From NCBI GenBank assembly GCA_946406115.1, contig OX291551.1, positions 6,386,001-6,450,000 on the forward strand: a stretch of 64,000 nt of DNA, in the 5' to 3' direction. Positions 24,301 through 39,300 of this stretch are shown here, piece by piece. The notes beneath the pieces were generated by a model, which was not told the origin of the DNA, did not search any database, and saw nothing but the letters and a program-made list of their open reading frames with translations. Source of the DNA: Apoda limacodes. Lineage: Eukaryota > Arthropoda > Insecta > Lepidoptera > Limacodidae. Made by a program: the position numbers and the translations under genes. The first letter of the stretch is position 1; each line of letters opens with the position of its first letter.

Positions 24301-27300
24301 CGCTTAATAATAATCACAGTATTATGAGATATGATTACGATAATCATATACAAAACATAACTTTGTATCATTTAAATCGTAATACAGCTGTATATTATCT
24401 TAAATTTGAATAAACAAGATTGCACCTATAACAAATGGGTACCAAGTAATCTTATCTAATCTAAATGAAGTTCATGCCTGATTCGTTATATATTGACGTT
24501 TTTTATAATAATGGTACCCAGCTTTAAAGGTAAATAAATCATGCAAACCAAATCTTTTCCCTCCTGCAGGCGTGTTTTTTATATCATTAAAACAGGTGGC
24601 TAACAAGCTTGCGGCCCGCCTGATTGTGAGCGGTCACCGCAGCCTATGGATGCTTGCAAGCAACACCTGGGGCATCACTCGTGTTTTGCCGACTCTTCGA
24701 AAATCTAATAACTTCTTGAAGAACCCCATACTGTACATAGGCCTTAGAGCATACTTTGTCAGGGAGCTTATTTCACAACCTAAGCGTTCGCGGGAGTAAG
24801 TTTCTCTGTCCGCACTGCAGAAAAGCCTCTTATCACCAACCAGTCTAGTCCTGCGTGATATTTGGTGTGACCATCCCTGCAACACTGCTTCTAATGGGTA
24901 TACAATTCCGTACCTGGTCGTACAATTTATTACTTATCACTCTCTAAAGCACTGAGTTTTGACTTATGGGACATTTATAAAGCCATATCAGTTCAGTTAC
25001 AGTATCATATACTTACTTTGCCGGTTCTTGACGTACTATAAGATGTAAATTAGGATGAAGCAGGGAGACTGAAAATTGGACTAGTATGCTGCAAAAAGAG
25101 ATTTTAAGATGTATATCATTTTTACAAAACGTTACAACCACTGCTAAAACACGGCTAAAAGCAGGCTGCAGGCACCAATATTACTTCCGATCAACGTTAC
25201 TGTGACGCTAGTTTCGCTTACTCAAAAGTAATTCTCGACACGTACGCGAAGCTCTCATACAATATACTGTCACAGATTATATAACCTTTTCATTTATAGT
25301 AGAATAGAGTGTTTAAGTTTATAATAGAGTAGTTGGCATGAAAATATCATGTACTTTACTTATTTTCATTCAAGTACAGGTGTGGCAAAACATGTAGATA
25401 ATGTTACAGTTGTTAAACTTGCAGATTAGAGACAGGAAAATATTACTCACGAATATGGAATTAGTATATATAAGGATCTTATGCTTGCAGTTGGAATACC
25501 AATACGTTGAATCTTTGAGTAGGGTCCTAACCAAACATAGATCGATTTTAGTTAATTCAGGAACATAATTTAAGTCCAAGTACTATTATTATTAACTAGT
25601 ATTCAATTATTATTAACTAGTATTCAATTATTATTTTCATAATTCCAATGGGCTTTTAAAGAGTTCTTTTTGAGTTTTGGCGCGAATCTTAAGAAGGAGT
25701 GGTGTTTTTTTCTGTTTAATTTTTCTAAATTCATTTAGTGACTTTCGATGTATATATTTTAGCAATGTTTTACGAAAGCGTGTTAAGAATTGTGCAGCGA
25801 AATCTCATGAATTGTGAATTATGAAGTAATAACCAGGACGTGACGCGCAATGTCTGAGGATCCACACCAAATCTCCCGCCCAATCTTGGGACTTGAAAAC
25901 GAGGACGCGCGGTAACGCCCGCGCCACGATACGATATAATTGACTTTGACTCTGGCAAATGCATAAATGGTCTGCTAAGACCGTGCGAGCCCATTATAAT
26001 ATTAAAAAAAAAAAAGAGTTCTTTTTAAATTATTAAATGTATTAATAAATATGTCTATTACCTGTTATGATTAAAAAGATATAGCCCTTTGACAAACAGA
26101 AGTTGGCACGTTTCATTGTCACCTTATGCATGCAGAACCTTAAACACAATACACATCACAACGCACATCTTTTTTAGCAAAGCTCGACCTTGAAAGATAT
26201 TCCGAAGAGCAGACATGTGGAGTAACTCTTGAACAGAGTGTACACGATATTCCATGTACCTTTACTATAGCCAAGAAGAAACAGGAAAATGAGACAATCC
26301 ATGAAGGGTACTGTCTGTGGAACTCTACTAAAACCTCTAAATATGTGTGGGACTGTCTGAAGAAACAAGGGAAATTAGAGCCGGACACGAGCTTGACCCA
26401 TCTCCCACCAAAAGTACCGGAGAAAATAGAAAAAAAGGGTGATAAAAATGAGGATGAAAAGACTGAACAAAAGAAAATTTATAAATGTAAGTACTTTTGG
26501 TGTGTTTAAGAGATACTTCTTTGCAAATATATATTGCCATCTTTATATTTTATTATTATCCTAAAAAGCCATTTACTTACATTAAAATTTCGAATTTAAT
26601 TAATTAAAAACCGGCCAAAGTTACGTTTTTAATGTTGAATTCTTCCCGCGAGTTCTAATTATAAAAGTGTTTTCCTAATTATATTACCTAAGATACGAAA
26701 TAATGCTTGTAGAGAAGAATGTAAATTACAACTAGATTTAGAAATTCTTGAATAAATATTAATTAAAATAATAAATGTATAGAAGTATAAAGTCGGTTGC
26801 GGCCCACGGGTTTCGATTTTGCCTTTCATCCTGAGTGGCGGAGGTTCGAGCCTCGCGTGTAATGAGTCTTTTTCCTAATTTCTCAAGTAGCGGTGAAGGA
26901 AAACATCCTGAGGAAACCTGCATATTTCAAAAAAAAAGACGTATGTAAAGTCCACAATCCGCACTGGGCCTGCGTGTGGACTATGGCCCAAATCACTTTC
27001 GGCGAGGTACAGGGACGTATGATCAGGATGTATAAATGCAAAACATTTTTAGATTTTATGTTTTTCTTGTTCCAAAATCGATACGTGATGCTTTGTATCC
27101 ATAAACGCATGTCGAATTAGGCATTCGTTCCAACGGTTCATTTTCTGGTGCACTAGTCAATCAACAACATTTAGTGTATTAAAGCAGAGTGTATATTCTG
27201 CGGGATTTCTTGTAAAGACGTTAGGGTTGAACTTGTTGACCGTTAAAAACCAACGCGGTGGTTCCTATTAGTAATAAAAAAATCGATTATTTTAGTTTTG

Positions 27301-30300
27301 TTGTGGTGAATCGGCATAGTCATTTGTGGTCGTCGTTTGAATCTGACGGACCATGACTCTGTGTTAAGATTATGTACGCGATAAACACACAAGATACTTC
27401 TTTTCCTATTGAGGATTTCCTTTTGGGGATTAAAACCGTTAATATACAATTTTTAACTTTGTATTTGTAATGTTCGGCAGGTGATTCGATGGCGCTCTCT
27501 AGTTGTATTTCGTTAGATCCTGGCGGGTCTGGTTCAACCGAGTTCTGTCTAGCATGGGACATGCCTATAGTTAAATATAAAAAGGATGATCAAATACATA
27601 AAAGGTAAGACATAAGTTTATGTATACAAATGTGATATGAACATAAATACATATAATTATTATATCATGTCATACACCTTACGAAGAAATGTACTTGTTC
27701 AATGTATACTTTATTGTAATTTATACCAAAATTACGTCTAGCTCTTACTAGCCGACCTAAGAGCTTATTGGGCAGACTTGAGTACCCTAGACTCTGGAAT
27801 TGGAAAGAAAAATGTATGCAAGTAGTTGTTACCTCTCGAGGCCCGTGAAAGTAGCTGCATATATTTGCTCTCGAACTCAACAGTCTGGAGTACTCGAGAC
27901 TTTTCGCACTAAGCTTCCTACTGCGCACACTGAGCAACTTATTTACCTACCGATTGAGATTGTCCATAGTTGCTGCGCTAAATAACTGTGATCATATTTG
28001 TCAATTGATTTAATGTCACGCTATTTCAGTTAGTTTTGTAAAAATTATAGATATTATACGAAGTTTTTCGGGAGCGATGGCATAGCGGGCGCCAGCATAG
28101 CTGCGTACGCACTCAGGAGCTATAAGAATTGGGAGCGGCAGCTCAAAGATTGGCAGGACTCCATTTTATGTAATAGGTAAGTAATTATAAAGTCAAGGGC
28201 GTACTATGTCTTAGTGCAGGGTTACTTCACCAGGGGTCAGCGAAGTTTTGAATAAATTATCCATTAATGTCAGGGTTAGCGAGCCCCGCGAGATTGCATT
28301 GGATTTCGGCTTTCAGCCTTAACATATGTAAATAAAAATAACGTCTGGTCTATTGTGTTCGATTATGTCATTAGTTTGAATGGTTATTTCTCATTATTTT
28401 AGCCGTTTCATATTCTACTACCATAAGTTCTAACATTTGATGTTGCCACCATAACGGTTTTTTTTATAAGTTACCAATGTACATATTTCACGATTTTATT
28501 GTGTCTTAAAATGTATTAATTTATGCCATAAATGTTTTCTTACTTATTGTGTCAAAATCTGCAATTTCGTGCGTATATCTGTTATTTGGCTCGTTGTAAC
28601 AGCCAACTTTATTATCAGAAAAACCCAAATAAATGGCTTTTTTTACCGAGATATGAACAGCTGTCATGACAGCGCTTTCAACGCTTACAGCTTAAAACGA
28701 ATAATTTTGAGCTCTAATTGAATGGCGGGACTTGAAATTATTTCACGTTTATATATTTCTACAAATTAAAGTGATACAATTATAGTGATATTTGGCTCCG
28801 TCGTTCAGTAAGTAATGACCCGATTGCTGAATCGAGGGGCGTGGGTTTGATTGTCGCACAACACAAACATTTTTGTGATGAACATATGTGTTTATATAAT
28901 ATGTATGTATTTCCTAAAGAATGAATACAAACACACACGTGTTTGTATCTTAGTTTAGGACCAGATGGCGCTGTATGTATTGACCTAAAATATCCAATAT
29001 CAATTTGTCGACAGCTCATAGGCGTTTGATCGTACTCGATACCTTAAATTGAAAGCTACCTACTATTAATAGTCATAAGGTTAGAAGTGTCACTCGTGTT
29101 CTTTTCTTTGTGATTGCAAAATATTTTTTTTCTGATCTTGTGGCAGTATCAAAATGAACGCGCCATGAAAATGACTAGCGCCACTAATACGCACGGAGAA
29201 CTAAGTGATATTAGCAACGTGCGTCACTCACCATAAGCCTGGTACTCATGGAGAATAGAAGGGGAGCGGAGATGGCTCAACGTAGCATTCCATATAAAAA
29301 CAGTGTCGCCAAAAAGCGGGGCGCGAGGGACAAAGTGACTGCAAGCACCGCCTTAAATCTCAAATACCATCTGGCGGTCTTTACAATTACTTAAACAAAT
29401 CTCTCTCAATTATTTGCAACTTAATTTAACTACTGCCTACAAGAGGCGCTCTAATCGCCGTTTAGAAATTTGGTTCAGGGGTAGCCAACTTGTTGCTGCG
29501 ATCTATTGCAATTTTTTGACTTAAAAGATCGACTTGAGCGATTTTATTTTAGCTGTTTCTGAACCGGACTGAATGGACGTTCACTAAACCTCACATAGCT
29601 CGAGTGAACGGTTGGTTATTTTCGTATTACGCACGTGCGAAGCTCGTTTCGTTCTATTTGATCGCGATCGATTGCGCTGTCTACAGCGATCGGCGATCGA
29701 CTGGTCTATCGTAATCGACTTGTTGGCCACGACTAATCTATTAAATTAAAAGTGTGAATTTCCGGCAGGACTCGTATGTTTTCCATAGTTTTGTGATTTT
29801 GAATTGTTTTTAATCAATGTATATCATTGCCTCAGCCGTTATACGCCCCACTGCAGGGGTATATAAAAGACTTAAGTTTTTGAAGCTGTGGGCGTCATAG
29901 TAAGTGATAGGTATTTAGGTGAAAATGGGAGTGGCAACGAGAATAACACCTAGTAAAGAAATTTACAATGATAACTTTTACTTATTTCGACATAACTCGC
30001 ATGGAGTCGCGTGAAAAGAAAAGTTTTCTTCTTATACGCCAAAACAACAAAACCATTTTGGTTTTATATTTGGAATGGCGATAGCTAATAACTGATTAAT
30101 ACCTAATAGCTGATTAAACACAGCTTAAATTTGCGCTGTGCGCCCCTGTCGCGAATTTTTTTTTAGAACTTTTAAAGGAGCAAAATTCTGTCATACATGA
30201 TTTTTGCAAAACTTTAACCGTTTACGCAGCGCTGGCAACGGAAGCTCTCAAAAGGAAAATAAACCCGATTTTGAAACATTATTTATTGGTTCTCCGCTCC

Positions 30301-33300
30301 TATAGGTCTTAGCGTGATGATATATAGCCTATAGCCTTCCTTGATAAATGGGCTATATAACACTAAAAGATTTTTTCAAATCGGACCAGTAGTTTCTGAA
30401 ATTAGCGCATTCAAACAAACAGACAAACAAACTATTAAGTTTTATAATACTAGTTTAGATATCCTAGAGGTCCTGATAAAAATATATTATGATGTTAATA
30501 TATTTTGTTGCTTATGTAAAAAAAGATTAGGTAGCACTCCATAGCGTAATTTCTTCAAACCTTTTTTAGTTTCATAAAAGTCACATATTACAAAGTGCAT
30601 TGAACATATCTTTGTGTATTTAGTTGGAGTCCAGTTTGGTCTATTTATAACACGTATCCATTCATTTTTAACATCTACATCACTTGGAAATCTAAAATAA
30701 TAGAATAATACACAGTCCTGCTAGAGTATTAGACATCTGCGTTCTTTATCAGCGGTTATTAACCTTTTTCGCTGGCAACCCAAAGTATAAAAATATTTGA
30801 AACCCGCGATCCTAATGTTTTATTTCCAGTAATGACAACCAGTGATCAGTCGGTAATGTCACAATTGAAGCTGTTGCAGAGTATGTCTACCTAGGACAGA
30901 TTATTACACTGGGTAGAAACAGCTTCGATAAGAAATCTGACAGGAGAATTCGGTTGGGATGGGCACCCATACCCCACTGTTTAAAGACAAAAGTCTTTTA
31001 TCAATGCTTCTTGCCTGTCGTGACCTATGGCGCGAAAACGTGGTCACTGACAGTTGGCCTGATCCATAAGTTTAAAGTCGCTCTGCGAGCTATGGAAAGG
31101 GCTATATTCGGAGTTTCTTCTAAGGATATAATTATAAATGAGGAGATCTACGCAGAACCAAATTCACTGACGTAGCCCTTAGAATAAGCTAGCTGAAGTA
31201 GCAATGGGCAGGTCATATTTGTCGCAGAACCGATGGCCGTAGGGAGGCGAGTTCTAAAGTAGAGACCACGGATCGGTAAGCGCAGCGTGAGCCGCCCTAC
31301 AGTCAGTTGGATAGGTGACCTAAAAAAGCTATCCGAAAGTGTCTGGATGAGAAAGGTGGTAAGAGGTAATGAGATAAGCGAAAATATAAAAAAGGAGAAG
31401 AAAAATTAAAAAGTAAACTGTATAGGTAGATGGTTGACGATATGGGTAAAAATCTAGTTGTCGTTACGGTAAAAAACTTTTTTTTCAGCCTTGTACTCAT
31501 CCGCCAATTTTAATAAGTAACTTTGTGCGATAAGTAACTTTGTATTAAAAGAATACAAAATGTTTTTAGTAATTTCCTTTTTCTACTATACTAGTAGTTT
31601 TAGCATAGAATAAGGGATAGCAGTGTTTTAGGACTGTCACTAGTAGACACAATTTACACTGGATATGGGACTTGTTGTTTGAAGATTATATAGAATCGTC
31701 ATTGTCGGTTACACTTTGTTATTGTCTTACTTCCAAATCATCATTTTTGACTAAATTTGTCATTGCTGGACACATCTGTTTTTATAAAATTTTGAATATC
31801 TTTTCAATACTGATTTATTTTTGGTGCCTTTTATATTTGCTTATATAATTGCAAAAAATCAACAGAACTATAACCCAAACGTAAATTTAGACTTCTTGCA
31901 CAAGGTTGACAACGAAGACAAATTTTTGTATGTGGAGAATTTTTCTGCGAAGATTCGCCCGGGAGCTCCCTGCCGAGGTTTTTTTCAGGAACTACAGTAC
32001 GGGGTTTTTCGAGAAGCGAAGGTTAAAAGATTTTTAAAGTTAAAAAAAAACTAGTATATTTCAAGCATCCATAAGCTACGGTATAACCGCTTTATATCAG
32101 GTTGGCCGTAAGCTTGTTTGTCACCTTGTATTAAAAAATATGATTTGGGTAATTCCCATGACCCATCCCAATACCGCCCGCGACCCGAATTAGGGTAGCG
32201 ACCCGAGGTTTACAACCCCTGCTTTATATATTAATTAGAGTTTTGCTACCGGTCAACAGATGGCGCATAAGTATTCAGAAATTATGTTTTTTCGCATTTA
32301 TCAATCACTCGATTGTAGTTAGTTGAATTCAACGTAATAAATTGCAATTAAAAATTATGTGTACACCAAAGATAATAACTGTTAAGATAATAAATAACAT
32401 TTAAAATTCACCACCGCGAAGTCAAACAACGAGTAGTAAAAATTAAACATGTATATAATGTATCTACACGCCGCTAGATGGCGTACAGATTATTATCACA
32501 ATAAATTTAACAACAAAAACCATAAATAAATTATTTTAGGCCTTACATGTGAAAAGTTATACCATCAGCTTGCCTAGTTTTATGTTCCCGAGTAATTCGC
32601 ACAACCTACAACAGCACATTTCATTTTTCGATAGCAAATTGCAACAAAAACTTATATTAGCACCGACTCAGACAATGCTATCTTCAGAACTGAGACTTTT
32701 GGCCCCGCCCTCTTATGACGCCAGTGCTCACTTTAAGGCGCGTAGGCCTACTTGCTTGAGGCATCTCCGCTCCCCTTCGCTTCTCCATGCTGGTACTGCT
32801 ATGGTCAGCTCACACCGAGACTCGTCGCGCTCGGTGTGAGCTGACCCTATAAGTGTAACCTTCGGCGCGTTAGAGTCGTTACTATGCAGATATATTTATA
32901 AGATATACTACGCTAATAATTAGTACACTGACAGATAAATAAGATTCTTACGTTGTTCCAGTAATATACCAGATTGGTTAAAAAGTGCCTTAATGAATGA
33001 GCTTTACTACGTGGCGGACGGTGGCACGCTGTGGCTGGACGTTCGCGACAACTTCCCGGATACCGATCCCAGGTAGCACCATACTCCCAAAAAAACCATT
33101 GCTATTAATCGTAATATTATTAACATTGTAACGTGACAACTTGTGCCTTTCACTTTTTATGTCTGTCTCTCTCGCTCTTAGGCGGGCTAACCATGCCGCG
33201 TGCCTGTCACTCGCTCTCATTGTGAGCGCATAACGTGAGCGGAACGTAACGCAGTTTCTTGAAGTGTCACCCGGCAAACCAATTTATAAGACGTTGTCAC

Positions 33301-36300
33301 GTCAATATATGAGCTAACACCTAACACTACTGGGTCACATAATCTAGACAGAATATTTGTTACAATTTTTTTTGCTCCTCTCTTGTCGATGCAAAGATCA
33401 CTTGGTCGTCGGAATAGAGTAGGCACATGATTATAGTCTGACAAATTCGTATGTAACACTCCCATGATCTGCGGGCGACGGGGGACAAAAGGTTGCGCGG
33501 GCGGGAAAGAAGAGCTCGGGGGGCGGGTTACAGCGCATTTGCACATTACAAAATGCACACGGTATTAAATTCAAAGATGTGTCCGCCGATAGGCAAAGTT
33601 ATTGGTTGTCAAGCCAAACAAATTGTTTATAGTGTATTTATACCAATATTATTATTATGATTACGTTTCTTATTATGCAAATTAATATAAAAACAAATGT
33701 TTTATGATGCTTAATTACATGTTTCATAGTGTATAAAATTAAACGCGTATTTATTTTATTATAACCTATATTTTATAATAAAAGTATATTTTTTTATATT
33801 TCAGACACGAATTAGGCGTGTTCGGTTACTTGGAAGGTCACGAATATAGGATGTATAACACTTATGACGTGCATTTTTACGCTTCCTTCGCCTTAGCTCA
33901 GCTGTGGCCTAATTTACAGGTTAGTAGATTATACATTACACAAATATTGGAAAAAGTTTTTAGTATATATAAATAATATTTTAAAAATATACAATAAAAT
34001 TTTACATTTTGTGCTTTTAAAGTTTTCAATTCATACCATAAAATGAGTTACTTATAGTAAACTTTGCTACATACATTATCTCCTCAGCCAATATACGTCA
34101 CACAACAGGGGCACAAGCCTCTCCTTGAAGAAGGAGGCTTAGGCCAGAGAGTACCACGCTGGCCTAATGTGGCTTGGCGGACGTTGTCAAACTAGTGGCC
34201 ACTCGACTGTCAGAGTTTTCATGGCTTCTGAATTAGCTTAACAACTGCTGTGACGTGACAGAAAAGCTAGGACTGACGAATTTTATATGCCCTCCAAAAC
34301 ACGGAGCAACTCAGAAAATTATGCTTTTAGGCGCCGGTCACCTATACGCGTACTGATCGCGCCCGACGTTGCTTAACTTCGTGTATCGTTTCCGATAGAT
34401 GAATGTCACTGGGCCACCAGCTCCTCATCGACAAAACATATATCGGTCCTATTATGTAAAGTATTATATAATCTACGTTCCCGCAATACAACTTACATTA
34501 GTAAAACAATTTATTTGTTTAGGTGGTGTTGCAATATATGTATCGCGATACAATAGGAATGGAATCTGAAAAATGTAGAAAGTCCCTATTTGACGGAAAA
34601 ATTGTCAAATTTAAAGTGAAGGACTCCATTCCGCATGATTTGGGAGAACCGGGTACGATTTAATATGCTTTATAACAACGCAAATGTGTTTGTCCGTATT
34701 TGTTTCTCTTTTATTTTTGCTTTTATTGTGTTCGCGATTTAGTAACGGATATAATTTTCGCTTTTACTGACGTAGCTAATCTTTGGTTTTTGTTGTTTTT
34801 TTTAATGTATGTTCCTCAAAATTCTTTTATGGACTTAAAACTACATCTATTACAGTGGTGTAGGTGGCCCTTTGTTACGTAAAGTTTGTTAATAAATTCT
34901 TATGACATTAATACATTACATAAACATCATGTGGCTAACCCTACTAAAAGCTAACTCCTTCAAATAACACCATTTAGAAGATGATTAAAAAAAACGATAA
35001 TGATATCCGAATATCGTTTTATGTAGAACCAAAATAACAATCAATTAATAAAAGTATTCGGAAATAAAGTGTTTTAAAAAAGTGAAACTAATCACATAAT
35101 AAAATTCTCTTACAGAAAATCATAGATATTGCTGCGAAAAACGCATAGAAACAGTGGAGTTGTGACATAGTAGTTTGAATGTCGCATAGTGATTTAAGAC
35201 ACCCTCATTCGTTCAGAGTTACTGGCAAAATATAAAAAATATCGATAACGATATCACACTTTATAGTATATTAATAGCGATACTATCGATAGTATTCGAT
35301 TACTATTAAGTTGTAGTTCAATAGTAGCAACAGACAAACCACGGTGAATTGTTCGTTCTTTTCCAAATATCATGAATTAATTTGGACTTCTCTCGAAACA
35401 CGCACTGTACTGCACTTCGTACTTAGGCAATCAATTTGAAACAGGTGACTAATAATCGACATTACGATTGAGAGTTTCACGGTGATAACCGAATTCCGCG
35501 CGGTTGGAGCCGCGGCGAAACACATTAGTCCTAGTACATTATTATACAAGTAAGTATAATACAAGTAAGCTAGTTGGTCATTACACCGAGAAACAATTGT
35601 AGCCGAGCCGCAACCGCAACCAATACGCTTACGTGTCATACGTAATTTTCAACACACTTGCTTGGAAAATGAAATGTTGAATGCTTTACAACCAAGTGTG
35701 TTGAAAATAAATTATAATTGAAAACAGCTGAGACTTAAAATGGTTCACCTTCAGTATGATTTTGAGCTTGAATGTGGAGTCTTATGGTGTTGTTAAAAGG
35801 TTCGCCTATACCGTGATATAAAAAAGGATAGTAAGTGAACTTCACAAAAAGTTATTACTCTTCCTGCACGCCCACTCCACACATAATGTTGCTACACTTC
35901 AATACAAGTGTGTACTCTCTATACTCCAGGTACTGGAACTCGCGGCAGAGACACAAAATCCAGCCGTGCGTTAGTACGAGAAGTTTTTAGGTTCTCTTAC
36001 TGTCTGTACTGTACCTTCGCTTATAACTAGCTTTTCCTAAGACTTCGTCCGCCTGAACTTTTGAATAAAACTTTAAATTCTCATACAAATTTTCAACTCC
36101 AATTTTGCTCTAGGGATGATTTATCAAAAACGGTGAACACGTGAATCATAATTTTCAACCTAAAGGCGAAGTACCAATTTTCATGCATTAAGCTTCAAAA
36201 TTCGTTGATATGTCATAGAATCAATTATTCAGTGAGTTTCTTCTTTTTTTTATATTCCACACTATTAATAAATTCAGTGACTGGTGAGTCTCACTCCCGC

Positions 36301-39300
36301 CAATCTTAAAAGCTAACTATAATAAATAGCAACCTCTGTTTTTACTATAGTAAATACCTAGCACTTCTCGTTGACTCTTAGAGTGGCCTCTATACGGCCA
36401 ATGGTATTGTGCAATCCATACTTTTACTAATATCATAATTGCGAAAGTGAGTATGTTTGGTAGACCTTCCCTTCACGTTTTAATGGAGCAACCAATCGAG
36501 CTGAAATTTAGTAAAGAGATAGTTGAAGAGATGGATAAGGACATAGGCTACTTGTTATCCGGAAAAATTTAAAAAATTATCGCAGTAATACCTATAGCAA
36601 AATTCACGTAGCTACAGCTATAGCTCGCTATAGCAAACTTTCTTACTACTTTTTATTTTATTCTACGTTATAATTAAGAAGTTTCTGTAGAAAAACCCAG
36701 CCGATAACCAAATTAGGACTGGTGGAGCCGCTAGAAAAACTTTTTATTGTCTTTGAACAGTTTTTGATTCAATAACATAAAATAGTCTTCGTGGGTATCT
36801 TCTCTTACACCCCTCTGGGTGTTGAGGTGCGGGTGTCGGGGGAGGGGAATTTACTTCCCACCATGACCCGGGCAGAAGCTCAGGGGTGCTGAACACCCCC
36901 GGTGAAATATTAGAAAGGAGGCCTACTTTTCAGGCCGCCTTGTGGTTAATAATTTTGTCGCTATAAGCGATACAGAAAATAGAAAATAAAGTACGAAAGT
37001 AGGCGCCAGAATAAAAACAAAATAAAACAAAATAAAAACAAAGCAAAAGAAAAGAAAAAAAAAAGCGGAATTAAAATAAAATAAAATAAAAACGAAGCAG
37101 AAAATTGAACAAAAAACGAAAATAAAACGAAGCGAAATAAAAACGAAAATAAAAACAAAATAAAAGTAAAATAAAAACAAAATAAAACGAAAAATAAGCA
37201 GAAATAAAAGCGAGTATAAAAACGTTAAAAGCGGAATGAGTTGAGGAAAGAAGGTGAGTAGGTAGGAGGGTGAATAAGTAAACTTATTCACCCACAGGAA
37301 TAAGCTCTCGGGGGAGAGCCCTGCCTTCCGGCGGGCGGGCGTGTAAGGGGGCTATGCCCCTTAAGTGTACATGGTGGCTGTTGTCAGCGCGGGTGAATAA
37401 TCGTTTCGACAAACCAGATATGAACTCTGCGAGTGACTCGGTTTTGGTGTCTCTAGCGATGGTGGAGTTGCGGACGTAGCGACCCGCGCCGGTGATATAT
37501 CTCAGCGACTTATTTTGGACAGCCTGGAGCTTACGTTTGCTGGTAGAAGATAGAAGACCGTACCAAGCAGGGGCTGCATAGGTCAGTCTCGACCGTATGT
37601 ACAACTTGTACAGGCGAATTTTGGTTCTGAGTGGCAATTCAGAGGAAAGTACCGGTCTAAGGCACGCCCGTGACGCGACCGCGCCTGCTGACACATGGTC
37701 TAGCATTTTGCGCATGCGTAAGGGGCGGTCTATAATAAAACCTAGGTACTTTACAGTGGGTTGCCACTCAATGACTTGACCTCGAAACACAAGTTTCGGT
37801 GGGAGAAACTTTTGCAGGCCGGTGAGTATCGCAGATGTCTTGCTGGCATTAACGGCTATTCTCCACTTGTCCAGCCAGCCAGGCAAAGTGTCCAGTAGTC
37901 GCTGCATTTTTTTGGCTGCTAGACTAGCTTTGCGGGAGGAGGACATGTAGGCGCTGTCGTCCGCATAAAGGGCTAGGATGACGTCTTCAACACCTTCAGC
38001 TAGACCGGAGTCACTGAGAGTGGGGATGTCGTTGGTGAATAACGCATAGAGCAGTGGCGATAGGCAGCTGCCTTGAGGTACCCCTGCTCTAATGGGTTTG
38101 CATGCTGACTGGTTGTTCTCGACCGAGACATAGAAGCTTCGTTTGTCCAGAAACGAGGCTATTACTCGCCCGAGCATCGGTGGGATGTCCGTCTCTAACA
38201 GCTTGTGTAATAAGCCCTCGTGCCAAACTCGATCGAAAGCCTTCTCCATATCGAGAAAGACTCCGACTGTGCGTCTGCCCTTGTTTAGCTCGAAGGCCAT
38301 GTGATGGAGCACTCGTACAAGCTGAAGAGTGGTACTGTGGCTGTCTCTGAAGCCAAACTGTTCAGGCCTAAGCTGGATATGCGGGGATATCCTAAGTAAA
38401 AGTAGGCGTTCGAACAACTTGGCTAAATTGGACAGCAATGTAATCGGTCGGTAATGTTCTGGGCGATGACGACCTTTCCCTGGTTTCGGGAGAACAATAA
38501 TTTTGCCGATCTTCCACGAAGATGGGAAATGTCCAGTGCGCAGTATCCCATTAAAGATACGGGTGAGTGCCACCAGACCCTTCCTAGGCAGCATAATAAT
38601 CGCTTTGTTTGGAATCTCGTCGGGACCGGGTGATTTGCGCTTGTTAAGTTTAGAGGCCTCCTTCCTAACCTCTTTAGGCGAAATAAAATAATCACCTCTT
38701 AGTGGTGGGGCTGGGGCCGCGAGAAACTGCTCTACGCGTTCTGTAACTCCTAGCGTGTGGGCAGGGTCGATAATGGGGTTCGGCTTAAATTGGTCCTCGA
38801 AGTGGTCCGCAAAAAGTTCCGCGCGTTCCGCTGCGTGATAGTGGCGAATGCCAGCGGTATCGATAAGAGGGCAAATAGGGGCGGGGGTTTTAGTTATTTG
38901 TCGGGCCAAGCGATACTGTGCCGTGTCATCGACACTGGCTTTAAAAATCACTTGGTCCCACGAATGCTGCCTGTAGTTGGCGATTTCTAACCGCAGTTCT
39001 GCGCTGAACCTGTTAAGGTCCCTCTTAGCAACTGGGCAGCGAGTTTGACACCAGTGCTTACGAAGGGCCCTTTTTTCCCTAATTTTTGCGCGGAGGTGCG
39101 CCGGTAAAAGTTTTTTACCAGAAACTGTGGCTGAGATACTTGTGGACTCCCTTAGGGCCTGTGCAATGGCAGTTGTAAAAGTACTAACTGCCTCTTCGAC
39201 CTCTAAGGGAGTAGAAATGCCACCAGCCGGGAGTTGAAAGTTTAACATGGCGCGGTGAAATATGGCCCAATCTGTGATTCTACGTGGGTTGGGGAGCGGT

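Larger units (their letters stand above)
30750..32221. mobile_element. hAT-like element carrying nested LINE pieces (GBA2 intron 8)
   Basis: Left end CAGCGGTTATTAACC, right end GGTTTACAACCCCTG; the reverse complement of the right end (CAGGGGTTGTAAACC) matches the left at 12 of 15 positions. CTTTAT abuts both ends (30744-30749, 32222-32227). Inside are an RTE fragment (30846-31330) and a LINE family X tail (31930-32145). hAT class is inferred from the CAG...CTG ends. Confidence 0.5.

Noticed and set aside
36923..37291. 122-codon reverse frame rich in Phe/Leu/Tyr
   Set aside because: It is a reading of the low-complexity A-rich tract in the LINE 3' UTR; no gene-like composition.
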